A stretch of DNA of 64,000 nucleotides from Hippophae tibetana (GCA_037013495.1 CM072801.1:21355501-21419500); one strand, 5' to 3'. Shown: positions 21,600-34,028, counted from the first letter of the stretch. Numbers and translations are program-made. Notes: generated by a model from the sequence alone, not told the origin.

Positions 21600-22640
21600 G
21601 AGTACCAGAGAATACCTTAATTGGAGTCTTTTAACTCACTTGCAGTTGATGGAGACTGATTCACCAAATAACAAGCATGGTTACAATCTTCAGCCCAAAA
21701 GGATTTATCCAAGTTAGCTTGAAAGAGCATAAAATGAGCTCTTTCTAAAAAAGTCCTATTTATATGTTCGGCTACTCCATTTTGTTGTTGTGTATGACGC
21801 ACAATGCGATGTCTCACTATGTCATTTCTTTCACATAACTCATTAAACTGACTTTCACAAAATTCCAAACCATTGTCAGTCCTCAAATGCTTGATTTTCT
21901 TTCATGTTTGATTTTTTATACAAGCTTTGAATTTTACAAAATTTCAGAACACGTCATTCTTGTTCTTCAGAAAATACACCCAAATATGACGAGAAAAGTC
22001 ATCAATAAAAGTCAACATATAACGGGTACCACCCTTAGACACGACACAAGGACCCTAAAGATATGAATGAATATAATCAACAGTACCTTTCACTTTATGG
22101 ATGGTTGTACTAACTTGACCCTACGATGCTTTCTATAGACACAATGCTCACAGAAATCAAGCTTCCCAATTTTTTGACCACCAAGCAAATCATGTTTGCT
22201 CAAAATAGACATCCCTGCCTCACTCATATGCCCTAGCAGCATGTGCTATAATCGAGTAGTATCTGAATCTTAATTTGATGAGGAAGAAACTGAAACACTA
22301 TCAATAACAGTGCTACCTTGAAGCACATAGAGGTCATGCAACAATTTCCTTTTAATAACAACGAGAGCACCATTACTAACTCTTAAAACTCCATATTCAG
22401 CTACATACTTGTAGCCTTATAAATCAAGAGTATCCAAAGATATCAAGTTCTTTTTCAAATATGGAACATGACGAACATCTTTCAAAATCCTAACAATATC
22501 ATCATGCATCTTAATTAGGACAGTACTGATACTAACAACCTTGTAGGACACATTGTTTCCCATCAAGACAACACCCTCATCAATAGACTGATAAGAAGCA
22601 AACCAGTCCTTACTGAGGCACATATGGTAAGTACAACCAG
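21600..22640 (-). pseudogene. Copia-C integrase and gag-pre-integrase region
   Basis: The right part (22623-22200) has WFASYQSIDEGVVLMGNN, a VRHVPYLKKNLISL segment and an HMLLGHMSEAGM motif. CEHCVYRKH (about 22150) completes the zinc-binding region. The left part (21886-21617) holds RTDNGLEF with the catalytic Asp and NGVAEHINRTFLERA with the catalytic Glu position. Stops lie between them. Confidence 0.85.
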
Positions 22641-22739
22641 AATAAAGAATCCAAGCATCTCTAGGAAAACCAATAGATACTGATAGAACATTTTCACCAT
22701 CGAAACCAGAACTATCTATAACACTAGCAACATCATTAG

Positions 22740-23290
22740 TAATAAAAGATGTTATGGTAGATTTTTTCCTTTACCTTTGAGTTTGAGACAATTTACTTTC
22801 CAGTGCCCTTCCTAACGACAATAGTTTCATTTTTCTTTTCTTTTTCTAGACTTGCCTCTATTATTGCTTGTGCCTTTTTTATTTCTACCTCTAACAAATA
22901 AACTACTGTTATCATCATTGTTTCTAGTAAACACATTTTCTTCAACTCTCTAGAATTCAAAACTGCTTTGACATCTTCCAAAGAAATAGTATCTCACCCA
23001 TTTTAAAACCACCATTTTTTATATTACAAATAATTTTAGTAAATTTATCAAGATAATCGTGTAAAGGTGTACCTTCTAACATTCTGAATGTATACTAACG
23101 CTACTTCAAATATAACCAACTTGTCAAAGACTTGGTCATATACAAATTCTACAATTTAAGTCATAACCCAACATGAGATTCTTCATCACCAACTCGCGTA
23201 GTACCTCATCAGATAATGATAGTTAAATTAAACTGAGAGCATTTTCCATCAATGCATCTTTTTCTTCGTATTTTGACGCCATAACAGAAA
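22740..23290 (-). pseudogene. Copia-C gag remnant
   Basis: Minus-strand frames give EKDALMENALS and LSLSDEVLRELVMKN near 23270-23170, then GYI/HSEC pieces and a Lys-rich tail (22870-22790). This fits a Tnt1-like gag with the N-terminus deleted and several stops. Confidence 0.7.
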
Positions 23291-23414
23291 ACCTAATATT
23301 AAATAAATAAAAACACAACCCAAAAAGTATGAAACCAATCAGATAACCAAAAACTCTAAATAAATCCAAAAGAGCAAATTTGATTAGTTCCAATAAATAA
23401 CAAAATAACCCAAT

Positions 23415-23426
23415 GTTTTGATACCA
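23415..23426 (-). other. Primer-binding site of Copia-C
   Basis: On the minus strand this reads TGGTATCAAAAC, a variant of the Met-tRNA primer site, six bases inside the LTR that starts at 23433. Confidence 0.75.
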
Positions 23427-23432
23427 ATTTGT

Positions 23433-24145
23433 TGTAAATTAACACTAGTAAAAACGAAGTTCATATCCAATTTGGTTACACAAATATATAATTATGGGTA
23501 ACAACAAAATAATAACCAGTAAGAAAAATGAATAACACACAATGATTTAAGTGATTTAACTTTTTAATGTGAAAACTCTACTCCATTGACGACGTCATAT
23601 CGAGAAAAATCCATCAATAATCAAATAGAAATACAAACATCAATATTCAGAAAGATTCACAAAATATATAAAAAAAATCCAAATACTCCCTCAAAATAAC
23701 TACATCTAATTTACTGATAATATATAAAAAGATAAATTAACAAACTTGTTATTAATTCAAATACTAACGTACAAAAGTGCTTAATGCAATTTACCTCTCT
23801 TCTAATATGCTCTTGATGAAGACTTGAAGAGTGAAGATACTATCAATGGTGAATATGCAGCAAGGAAATAATGGAAATTGAAAAATCCCTCAGAGTTACC
23901 CCTCTTTAGAAGGAGATGGCAATGAAAATTAGAAAACACCAAGTGAAAGGTAGGAGACTAACTGTTGGTTCTTTGGCTGAAATCACACTTAGCTTCTACT
24001 CTTCTTCTCTATTCGTCAGTTGCTATTTCAGATTTGTTTCTGCTAAATTTTCAGCGACAGGAAAAACAAATATACATATCCCAAAGACAGGGTTTTTAAT
24101 GTGCTAATAATGGTTTGGACATGAAGTTTTGGGCCATATTTAACA
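23433..24145 (-). repeat. 5' LTR of Copia-C
   Basis: On the plus strand it starts TGTAAATTAACACTAG and ends CCATATTTAACA, pairing with 18741-19452 along its whole length. On the minus strand it would drive element transcription toward the left, away from the SAM synthetase gene. Confidence 0.9.
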
Positions 24146-24530
24146 CTTATTAATTAAATAAAATCATTATGGTTTCATTTGATAAAAAAAATGGAGATAC
24201 TAGAGAAGTATAACAAATAATTCATATTTGATAAAGAACATACAAGGGTCTTGCTGCTACCCTGCTGCTGTATTCTACAAGCAGTTACTACAATGCCAGT
24301 GCCATCAACTTGTAAAAAAGCTCTATTCAATATAAAGGCGCTCATTGGCTACAAGATCACTTTAAAAATGAAATTAAAAACAAAAAAGGGCTTCTTAGGT
24401 ATGCCATTATAATTTCATAAGCTATCATTTCTAAGATTCAAGGGCAGCAGCAAATAAACACGCAAATTATTTATAAAGTACCACAAATAAAGCAAGCACT
24501 CAACACAGCAGAGCCAGGACTGATCTTGCT
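24146..24530 (-). other. SAM synthetase 3' flank, probable 3'UTR
   Basis: A total of 385 bases lie between the Copia-C LTR and the SAM synthetase stop codon. The part near the stop is less AT-rich, as expected for a 3'UTR. No canonical AATAAA on the minus strand could be placed with confidence. Confidence 0.5.
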
Positions 24531-25712
24531 TTAAGATTGAGGCTTCTCCCATTTAAGGGGCTTCACAATCTCCCATGTGAAGTCTGAGTCGTCTCTTCCA
24601 AAGTGTCCATAGGCTGCTGTCTTAAGGAACCTTCCATTGCCACCTCTCTTGAGGTCAAGGTTAATTGTTATCATTCCAGGCCTGAAGTCAAAGTTCTCCT
24701 TCACAATTTTCAGGATCTCCTTGTCGGGAATCTTTCCAGTTCCGTAACTATCAACGAAGACAGACAATGGTTCAGGCACACCAATGGCATAAGAGACCTG
24801 CACAATACACCTACGAGCAAGACCATTTGCTACAATACTCTTGGCAGCCTGCCTGACAATGTAGGCACCACTTCTGTCCACCTTGGTTGGGTCCTTGCCA
24901 GAGAAAGCACCACCCCCATGGGCTCCCCACCCTCCATATGTGTCAATGATAATCTTACGTCCTGTAAGGCCAGCATCACCGTGAGGACCACCAATAACAA
25001 AGCGGCCTGAAGGGTTAAGGTGGAAGATGGTCTTCTCATTGAGGTACTTCTCGGGCACAACAGGCTTGATAACGTGCTCCTTGAGATCAGCAGCAATCTC
25101 ATCGTTAGTAACAGTCTCGTCATGTTGGGTGGAGATGAGGATGGTGTGCACACGGACTGGGACCATGGCACCCTTGTCATTGTAGTATTCAACAGTCACT
25201 TGGGTCTTTCCATCAGGTCTCAACCAAGGGCAGGTACCATTCTTCCTAACCTCAGTGAGGCGAGCTCCAAGCTTGGTAGCAAGGACATGACTAAGGGGCA
25301 TGAGTTCAGGGGTTTCATCAGTGGCATATCCAAACATGTGACCTTGGTCACCAGCACCAATCTCCTCAGGTCGCTTGGTAAAGTGTCCATGGACACCCTG
25401 GGCAATATCAGGACTCTGCTGCTCAATGTTAACCAAGACCTTGCAGTTGTCAGCATCAAGACCCACGTCATCAGAAACAAATCCAATTGTGCGGCATGTG
25501 TCACGAACAATCTTCTCATAGTCTACATTGGCCTTGGTGGTGATCTCACCAAAAACCATGACCATGTTGGTCTTGGAGCATGTTTCACAGGCAACCTTGC
25601 TGTCAGGGTCCTGGGCAAGGCAGGCATCGAGCACCGCATCAGAAATCTGGTCACATAGCTTGTCGGGGTGTCCCTCATTGACGGATTCAGAGGTGAATAG
25701 GAAAGTCTCCAT
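24531..25712 (-). CDS. SAMS: S-adenosylmethionine synthetase (methionine adenosyltransferase)
   Basis: The uninterrupted 393-codon frame is the normal length of plant SAM synthetase, which makes S-adenosylmethionine from methionine and ATP in the cytosol for methylation, ethylene and polyamine synthesis. Visible motifs are [16 protein letters not shown] (residues 14-29) in the N-terminal domain, the ATP-binding [15 protein letters not shown] (119-133) and the phosphate-binding [16 protein letters not shown] (266-281). The C-terminus is EKPQS. The start is the ATG at 25712-25710 in good context (AAAGGATGG), ten bases after a 5'UTR splice acceptor. The coding part is one exon, clearly less AT-rich than its surroundings. 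Long antisense ORFs over it are shadows. Likely strongly expressed, by its base composition. Confidence 0.98.
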   Translation of the reverse strand: METFLFTSESVNEGHPDKLCDQISDAVLDACLAQDPDSKVACETCSKTNMVMVFGEITTKANVDYEKIVRDTCRTIGFVSDDVGLDADNCKVLVNIEQQSPDIAQGVHGHFTKRPEEIGAGDQGHMFGYATDETPELMPLSHVLATKLGARLTEVRKNGTCPWLRPDGKTQVTVEYYNDKGAMVPVRVHTILISTQHDETVTNDEIAADLKEHVIKPVVPEKYLNEKTIFHLNPSGRFVIGGPHGDAGLTGRKIIIDTYGGWGAHGGGAFSGKDPTKVDRSGAYIVRQAAKSIVANGLARRCIVQVSYAIGVPEPLSVFVDSYGTGKIPDKEILKIVKENFDFRPGMITINLDLKRGGNGRFLKTAAYGHFGRDDSDFTWEIVKPLKWEKPQS

Positions 25713-25721
25713 CCTTTCAAG

Positions 25722-27207
25722 CTACACCCGGAACAAAATTTTACCTTAGGACTTTAGTAACGGGGTTTCAAGTTCTCAAAGTGAGATAAGGATTAAGACA
25801 TAATATCATAACAAATCATGCCTTAACTGCAAACAATCGATGTACAAAAGTAACAATATTCCATAAATAAAACTGACTTTGTGGAGTCTGCAAGAGCTTA
25901 ACTTGCTTTTGCAAGTAAGGAGGTGCAGGTACTAAGCATATATAATATGAAGGAACAAAGAAAGGAATGTTTCTCACACTAATTGAACGCACATACCAAC
26001 CAGTTGGGTTGAGATCTTCATAATTCAAGAGAATATAAGAACAAATATTAGCTTACTTTACAAAAGTTAAATATTCCCAGGAAGTACTAGAAGATCGAAC
26101 AAAAAACAATGATTCTGCAAGCATCATACATAAAATATCAAAGAATCTAAAACCCACTAAAAACACCTAAATCATGATCTGAATAACCAATCAGTTATTC
26201 TTTATGACACCAAATAGTAAAGCCAACAGTAATACATCTGACTCAGAGATTTGCTTTTGGCAACACTTAGCTAATGAAGTAATTACATCTGATTTAAGAA
26301 AAGCTTAATATAAAAGATGACAAGAAAGATAATAAAGAAATGAAAATAGCCAAATTGTAATAAAAGAGTAAGATAACTTAGTAGTATCACAATTTTACTT
26401 TTAATATTATTTTTTATCCAGATTTTTGAGACGGTGGTATCTTTTATTTAAAAAAAAGATACTAATTTGATAAAATTTGTCATTTAATTGGAGATTATTC
26501 ACATGTATAGTAATACATATGCGATATTTAAAAATTATCTCAAAATATTATCTGAAAATCGTTTAATTAATTTATTATTCAAAAATAGGCTTTACATATA
26601 GTAAGTATATTATTATTTATGTGAAAAATCTTCAATTAAATGATAAATTATATCAAATTAATATTTTTTTTAAATGATTACAAGAGAGATACTATTCAAA
26701 AATATGAGTAAAAAATAATAACAAAAGTAAAATTATGGTACTCCTTGAATAACGAATCCGAAATAAAATAAAAATTATGTCATACAGATCTGCTAAAACA
26801 AAAAAGGAAGAAGAAAAATATCAAACTGAATTTCTGAAAAGAATCAAACAACTGACATAAATCAAATTCAAATACACACGTCAAGGTTAAACACATACAA
26901 CATTTGAATGATAACAAAACAAAAGCAATTAAGGGCTATGTAAAAGTTCAAATCTCTAAACACCCGGTAACTTTCCCTCTCCCTTTCAGATCCTAAAATT
27001 TCCACAGTAAATCTCATTTATATCCAGTCAAACAAACCAGATCTGCAAGCATTAAACTGAAACTTGCAGAATAGACGAACTAATAACAGATACATAATAA
27101 CAGAACCCAAAGAGAAGCAACAAATCTGAAAATGAAAGCTACTAATTTTCCCACAAAAATGACCAAATCAATCAAATATCCAAAGAAGGTAAAGAGAGAA
27201 CTCTTAC
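25722..27207 (-). other. SAMS: 5'UTR intron of the SAM synthetase gene
   Basis: On the minus strand the donor reads CAT|GTAAGAG (27210-27201) and the acceptor GGGTGTAG|CTTGAAAGG (ending at 25722), ten bases before the ATG. The 1.49-kb length is AT-rich without ORFs. Plant SAM synthetase genes commonly have a leader intron. A fold-back element lies within it at 26378-26748. Confidence 0.8.
26378..26748. mobile_element. Fold-back MITE in the SAM synthetase leader intron
   Basis: About 150 bases at each end are inverted copies: AATTTTACTTTTAATATTAT at the left pairs with AATTTTACTTTTGTTATTAT read from the right, followed by matching GATACTAATTTGAT and TCATTTAATTGGAGA stretches. ATAAC flanks both ends (26373-26377 and 26749-26753) and may be the target duplication. 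No ORF. Confidence 0.75.
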
Positions 27208-27320
27208 ATGATTAAACAGTAGAACAAAAATGGTAGTAGAGATCTGTAATGTGATCTAGAGCAATATAATTAGTTCCAGACTAGACCAGACCTCCCTAAC
27301 AAGCGGAACTCGATGACACA
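27208..27320 (-). other. SAMS: Predicted 5' leader exon of the SAM synthetase gene
   Basis: This segment lies between the inferred transcription start, about 30 bases downstream of the TATA box, and the leader-intron donor. The start point is an estimate. Confidence 0.6.
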
Positions 27321-27344
27321 GGGACTTGTGAGGCTCTAATACCC

Positions 27345-27354
27345 CCTTTTATAG
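27345..27354 (-). promoter_or_regulatory. SAMS: TATA box of the SAM synthetase promoter
   Basis: On the minus strand this reads CTATAAAAGG and is followed by GGG. Its place about 140 bases upstream of the leader-intron donor fits a core promoter. GATTACCGG lies a short way further upstream. Confidence 0.7.
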
Positions 27355-27359
27355 ATAAA

Positions 27360-30300
27360 CTGCTCCCTATGACCGATTACCGGATTTGTCAGTTGGGATT
27401 TTTCCAACTTGTATTTATTATCTTCACTCGGAGCATGATTTTACAGCATCTCTCGCACCATTACTCTACCAAAATTGTTAAAATTACAAGAGACAAAATT
27501 ATAAATAAATTAAATAATGAGATCAAGTCATAATAGAGTAGTTGCATTGAGTATTATAATTAAAGTTATGTTAAGTAACATTTTTTTTTATCACTTGTTG
27601 TACTCGTAATATAATAATATACTTTATAAAATATGGTGTATAAAGATGAAAAATTAATAAAAAATTCATATAAATTTAAAATAGTTCAAAATGTCGTAAT
27701 TTTATAATTGAAATATTAAAAAAATTATATTTTCTTTCCAAAAGTCACCCCAATCACTTTCCACCTCTATTTCAATACGATTATAATTGAATAAGTGATT
27801 AAAATATGGTGTTTGTTGGAAGTAAAAATAGAGGTATTCTTGTTTAATTATATTTTTCATATTTCAATTTTTACTCTCAATAATTCATGTGATCTTGAAC
27901 ACGATTTTTGTGTTTTTTAAACTTTAATATAACTAATGTATTAATTTAACTTAAGTTAATAGTTTTTCAATAATTATAAGATTATTTTAGCTATTTATTT
28001 TAATATATTATAAATTTTAAATAAATATGTTTTTTTTTGTCTCATTCAAAGATAAGTAAGATGCTTTTTAAGTAGAAGATCTAAGTCCCTAATTGTTAAC
28101 TAATTTCTTGATTATTTTAAAATTACTCAAATTCTTTAAATTATTAGATCAAAATTAATTATACTTGATAAAACGTAATTTGATCATTTTAATTTTTTTA
28201 TTATATTCTTTCAATTTTTTTCTTTATCTATCTTTTTTTTTTCTCCTTTACTCTCCTCTCCTCTCATACAACTTTTTTTTTTCAAAATATTTTCACATTT
28301 TTTATCCCACAAATCAAGGTTTTCTTTTTATTTTTTGCTTTTGTGTCTTAGCATTGAAATTGATTTTGAATATAACAAAATTTGTGGAAAAAATAATTCT
28401 TTTCAAATTGATAAAAGAAATGATAGAAATTTATAGAATAAAAAAGGTAGAAGGATTTTGTTCAAACATAGAGACATGTTATAGTGAGAGAAAATAAGAT
28501 TTTAAAAATAAGATGTTATTTAGACTTCTTCTATGCATGCCCTTAAAGTTTTGGTCATGGAGAAAACTTTCTCAATCTCTTTCATTTTTTTCTCTTTCTA
28601 CTTTCCATTATTAGTTCACGCCCTTGAACTATTATAAGTTTTTAGTTGTTTTAATTAGTTACTTTGAACAAACACATTTTTTTAATAGATAAATACACTC
28701 TAAATATTTTAGTTAAGTCCCTTATATCAATTTAATTATTTTATTATTTTTATTTTTTAATTATTTATCACATGTTTTTAAATAATATAAAAAATATAAA
28801 AATAAAAATAAATAAAATTTAATCTAATTATTTCAATTATTGTGTGTTTTATTATTTAAAGTTTATTTTCTATATAGTTATATGGATATAAAAAATATTA
28901 ATATATGTTCGATTTTGATGAATCATAATTTTATTATTGTAATAACTATTTTCACCTTAAGTTTTTATCTATTACGATTTTTTGTTAAAAAATTAATTTT
29001 TTACAAATAATTATAATATATAAGACTCTTAGAGTTATTCATCCATACAAAAAAAATTAAATTAATTTTCTTTACATAATTAAAAAAAAATTATGTTTCA
29101 CCTACCATTTTCTTAGTGGGATTTCATGAGCCGGGGTTGGTGAAACAAATTTTTTTTTAACGATAATAAAAATCAATTAGAGTTCTCTTGTGTGGGCCAT
29201 TTGAGCTTGGGTGTAAGGTTGTGCTGCTTTTAAATAAAAGTAAGATTGAATACTCAATCTATATATTTTGCACTTAAATTAAAATATGCGCTTATGTTTT
29301 GCAAAAAAAGAAAAAAAATAGGTAGTACAGGTATTTGCCGGTTATTCACCAACCCTAACCGGTAATCGGCTTTGATGGCTTCTTCAGCTAACTGGCTTGG
29401 CTCTTACGAACCACGTGGGAGACACGTCCTAATTTCACGCTAGAGAGTAGCAAATAGCGATTCAATGAGTTTCGCTGCACAGTCTTTTTCTTTTACCTTA
29501 TTTGATAGTTTTTTTCTTTTTTCTTTTTGAAAGTTAATTAACATCGAACCGATTCCAAAATATCGTAAGTTTAAAGCTTAAACGAAGTTGCTTGTCCGAT
29601 CACTACAATCTTCTTCAGATAATTTATAATAGTTAAAAAGAATAGAGACAGTAATTTGAATAACATACAAGCATCTAGTTACATTAATAACATAATCTTT
29701 AGTTAAAAAATAAAATTAGTTGAAAATTTAAAAAAAATCTTTAAAACTTATAATAATAAAAATATTTTCATAATATTAAATGATATCAAATTAAACATCA
29801 TTTATATAAAAAAAAATTAATAATAAAAAAATAAAGAGTCAAATTAATTACTTGGTTTCCACAAAAATATCATTTAGTCAAGTAGGTTGCAAAATTTAAT
29901 TGTTAATCCTTTTGTTTATGAAAAGTTAGAATTACATTTGATATTTTTTAAACATTATTTTATTACTAAAATTTCTTGTTTAAATTGATTATGTATCTCT
30001 TCTTTGATAAAAAAAAACACTAAATAATATATTTTTATAATAAAAATAACTAAATGATAGATTTTATAATTTAAATGATTAAATATCATCTTTCATAAAA
30101 ATAAAAAAGATTTTATAATATTTTTTATAATAAAAATATATAAATTAAAAATATAATGCAAGGTTACGAAGTTTTAACAACATTGTTTATGTTATTTTAT
30201 ATATTTATTTCATATATCATTATTCATTTCTCTTCCTCGTCCAACTTCAAGTATGAACTTTTTTTTAAATAAAAATTTTCTATTATTATCCGTAAATATT

Positions 30301-32144
30301 TGTTTTTTTTTTCTTATTATAGAATTTTCTAGTTAAAATCTCTCATCCTATAAAATGTTTGAAAAAAATATTTAATAAAAAATAAATCTAACGTTTCTTA
30401 AAATTCATTAAAACAAAAATGATACTCTTAATACTAACTCATATCTCTTAAATTAAAAAAAATGTTATTTTTATTGTTATTAGTTTTAGTGATATTATTT
30501 GAATTAATTTTTATATTATATATTTTTATATGATTCAATTATTTATGTTATTTAACTTTTAAAATCTTAAAAAATATTTATTTATTTTTTATAAGAAAAA
30601 TAATATATATACTATATTTTTTTAACATGCATATGTTATATAAAAAAATATACTTACAATGCGTGAACGAAGATTATGCTAAAGCTTAAAAATTTAATTA
30701 TTGAAGATTAAGATTAATTTAATTTAATCAAATAGTTAAAAAAAATAAGTATATATATCTTACACTTACAACCGCAACATCTTTTATTGTCAAGAGATGG
30801 CAATTATCAATGCCCATCATATGTAATTATGTTTAGGTATTTTAGAGAGAGAGAGTGAATATTCAGGGTAAACTCTAAAGTGGTATTTTCAGATTCTATT
30901 AAACAAATAATTAATTTTAAAAGTTTCACAATCGTGTTAACGTATCAGAATGTAAATTAATTTGACCGAGTAAATGACTTTTTAAGCGTGTGTTATAGTA
31001 GGCATGCACGGCCTACATTCACTATGAATCCAAGTCATGTACAACTCGAAGTTTGAGTAATATTTAATACTATTTGAGAATATATTTTTTTTTTAAAGAA
31101 ATATGTTTTTTTAGTTTAATATTTTTGATGTGATAGATTATAGAAGTGAAAAGATATAATGTAAAATTTTTGCACTAAAATGCTGTAAGCCGTTGGAGAC
31201 TCTTAGCAAATTATATGCTTTTAAAAATACTTATTTTTAAAAATATAATAGCTATTATTGTTCTATAAATAAGGTTAATTAATTTTTATTATTATTACGA
31301 TAAAAATATAAAAAAATTATTTTACTTATAATATTAATTATATCTTAATGTTATTATTATTAAATAAAAATATCATTAATTAAATAAGTTATATTAATGC
31401 ATTTAGTGTACCTAAGTATTAATGAGCTAGTGTGATTCACTTAAAAGATTAAATATGGCTTTAATGAAAATAAAAATAAAAATAAATAAATTGTTATAAT
31501 TTATCAGGAAAAAAAAATACAATTCCCCTTTTAAATAAAAGATAAAGAATAAAATTTTCATGTAAGGGAATGATACATGTTTTTTTTTAAGTAAACAAAA
31601 CATAAATTAATTTTTTTTATATTAAATAATATTTTATATGATTTAAAATTGAAAATGAGAGTTTTATTTTGTAATACAATTATATGTGTTCTTGTATATA
31701 CTAATATAAATTTTATTGCAATGAATATAATTCTCGTGGACACTAAATATGTGTGAATTTGAATGCAATACATATATGTATGCATATATGCGTATATAAT
31801 TATTATTTAAAAAAATTAAAAAGATAAAGAATTATAATGACTTCAATACATATTTCATGTATGCATATGCAAATTTTAAAAAGAATACAAATGACTATCA
31901 ATATTGTATCAACTAAACAAAACTTAACATATCTAACTCTAAATCTTAACAATTATATACTCAGTGTTACTTAAAAATGATCTATCAATTTTTATAAATT
32001 ATACATTTTAATTCATTAACTTTTAAGTTGTATCTTAAAAGAATACTAAATTTATAAAATGAGCCAACATAAATTCTAATGGACATACCTTATCCAATTT
32101 TTCAAACTTAATTAATAGACGTATATTGCACCACAAGCAATGCA
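27360..32144. other. Gene-free AT-rich stretch
   Basis: The start should hold the SAM synthetase promoter. Most of the rest is A/T runs; the 110-codon ORF at 28165-28497 is T-rich low complexity. A short less AT-rich patch at 29330-29470 contains CCGGTTA...TAACCGG, a CACGTG G-box and a 22-codon ORF. No gene, RNA or complete transposon was recognised. Confidence 0.6.
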
Positions 32145-32149
32145 CTAAA

Positions 32150-32698
32150 TGTTGTAATTGATTAAAAATAATATTAAGTTTGTTAGTCAAAATAAAAGAT
32201 GATTAATTTAGAAGAAAATTCATGGAAAGTGGCTTACTATATTGTCAAAGAAAAAGGTGCCTAACCTTATTTGAATAAAGAATAAAAAAATTAAGTAGCC
32301 TAATTTTGTTGAATGAAAAAATGTTTGGCATATGAAATGAAAACTTGAAGGCTATAAATATGACTTCATTTCTTCATTGTTAATCATCCCAAAAATAGAG
32401 AAAACTTATATGATAAGTTTTTAAGTGAGAGAATTTTGTGGAAAAATTCTCTTGGGCTTATAATTACTCTTGTCTTTTGGGTGTATGAGAAAATCATTTA
32501 GAGTGTGGTTGTAAAAAATTTCCACATAGTAAATTTTTCTCTGGTTGTCTTTTGACAACAAAAGTGGTTTTCCTCCAATTTAGAGTTTTCACTATAATTC
32601 TTGTGTTGTGTATTATCTATTTCTCTGTTATTTGGTATTCTGAAGGATATTGAGAGAGAGAATTTATGATTATACCATTTGATTCAAATTTTCTAACA
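32150..32698. mobile_element. Solo LTR with 5-bp target duplication
   Basis: The segment starts TGTTGTAATTG and ends TTTTCTAACA. CTAAA stands directly on both sides (32145-32149 and 32699-32703). Inside are TATAAATA (32353-32360) and the GTTTTCCTCCAATTTAGAG and CTTGTGTTGTG stretches typical of the R/U5 part of Copia LTRs. No internal retrotransposon domains or partner LTR adjoin it, so it is probably what remained after recombination between two LTRs. Confidence 0.85.
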
Positions 32699-32703
32699 CT
32701 AAA

Positions 32704-33501
32704 TGTCGGTTAAGTTTGAAAAATTAGACGTAAAATGTTAATTAAGTTTAAAAAATAAGACACTAAAATATTTAAGAACTTATAGTATCTTAATTTTCAA
32801 ATTTAGTAGACTTCTAATGTACTATTAAAAAGGGTATTTTCTTTTTCCTTTATATTTTAATCTTTTAATTTTTTAAAAGTTTGATCCTTATTTTTATTTT
32901 AATATTTTACCATTAACTTTTTCAATTTTAACAAAGTTGTCCATTGAAAATTTAAAGACTTGAATCATAATAAAAAGGTAATTTCAACATAATTTTAAAT
33001 TTTAAATTAATTTTATTAAATTTGAAAGTTAAGAAGCTAAATCTTATTAAAAGAAAATTTATAAAAACAAAGTATAAAATTGGTTCTAATTATGTCACAA
33101 TATGTACTATCACCTAAGAAAATTAAAAAAAAATCATAACTTGCAAGTATTTAGTATTCATCAATACAATAATTCAAATTTCTTTCACTACTGAGCTTAA
33201 TTATATATGTAATATTAAAACGAGGAGAATAGGCATTAGCCATTTTTAAGTGATTGAATAACACATATATTAGATATATTTTTTAATATATTTACTTTAT
33301 ATCAAGTATTAAATTTTATAATTAATTATGCAGTTGTCTGATGTGACTAGAGTATATTAATTGTTATATCAGTGAAATAAAGAAAAACAAAATAAACATA
33401 CTCTCTTCTTAACTCAATCCTCACCGACAGTACAGTTTCGGAAACTTTGCGGTGGTTATGAGAAAGCGAAAAACAATTAATATTCCTTTTAACGATTAAA
33501 A
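32704..33501. other. Non-genic; possible fold-back remnant
   Basis: AT-rich, with only a 65-codon antisense ORF (33347-33544) lacking motifs. The stretch around 32825-33090 has weakly matching inverted ends and may be an old fold-back element. A slightly richer patch at 33400-33470 is unrecognised. Confidence 0.4.
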
Positions 33502-34028
33502 TTAGGGATGAGTACCGAGTTAAGATCGCATGCCTTTTTATCAATGATTCAGATCTTCTAACGAATTGATCGCAGAGTCAATTTATACGAACATATTAAA
33601 AAAAATTATGGAATAATATTAAAATTTATTTATAAATTATTATTATATATAAAAATAATATATATTAATTAAAATTAAAATTGATTTATTTTTAATAAAA
33701 TCTATTATTTATAAAAAGTATAACAAATTTTACATAGATTTAATATATATTTTTATTTTTAAACTAAAATAATAATTTAATATAATTATATATATATATA
33801 TATATAATATTATAAAATAAAATATATTTTTATTTATAATTTTATTATTACTTCGTTCTAGATTATAAAATTTAATAATTCAAATCCATACAAATCTAAA
33901 CAAATTGTATACTTTTTAATTTGAATTTCATCTAATTACAAAATATGTCAATCTAATCTAAATCTTACATATCAAATAAATTTTTTAAATTTAAACAAAT
34001 TTATCAAATTATTTACTCACATTTAACT
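33502..34028. mobile_element. Small terminal-inverted-repeat element T2 (inverted relative of T1)
   Basis: It starts TTAGGGATGAGTACC. Its right end read on the other strand is GTGAGTAAATAATTTGATAA, then GTTTAAAT, which matches the left end of T1 at 16358. The match continues for some 200 bases in inverted orientation. AT-rich, no ORF. Confidence 0.6.

Larger units (their letters stand above)
18741..24145 (-). mobile_element. Copia-C: complete but decayed Tnt1/Tork-like Copia retrotransposon
   Basis: Two LTRs of 712 and 713 bp flank an antisense Copia interior: primer-binding site at 23415-23426, gag at 22790-23290, gag-pre-integrase at 22200-22640, integrase at 21600-21900, RT at 20315-20968 and RNase H at 19546-20172. 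The outer flanks read TTTAT at the left and CTTAT at the right, a possible 5-bp target duplication with one change. Stops and deletions break gag and integrase. It lies between the SPL and SAM synthetase genes, ending 385 bases from the SAM synthetase stop codon and in the same orientation as that gene. Confidence 0.93.

Noticed and set aside
24603-25658. Long antisense and alternative-frame ORFs over the SAM synthetase
   Set aside because: They are shadows of a less AT-rich conserved coding sequence; none has family motifs.
28165-28497. 110-codon ORF resembling a membrane protein
   Set aside because: T-rich low-complexity DNA gives Phe/Leu/Ile runs by chance; no motif, no coding context.
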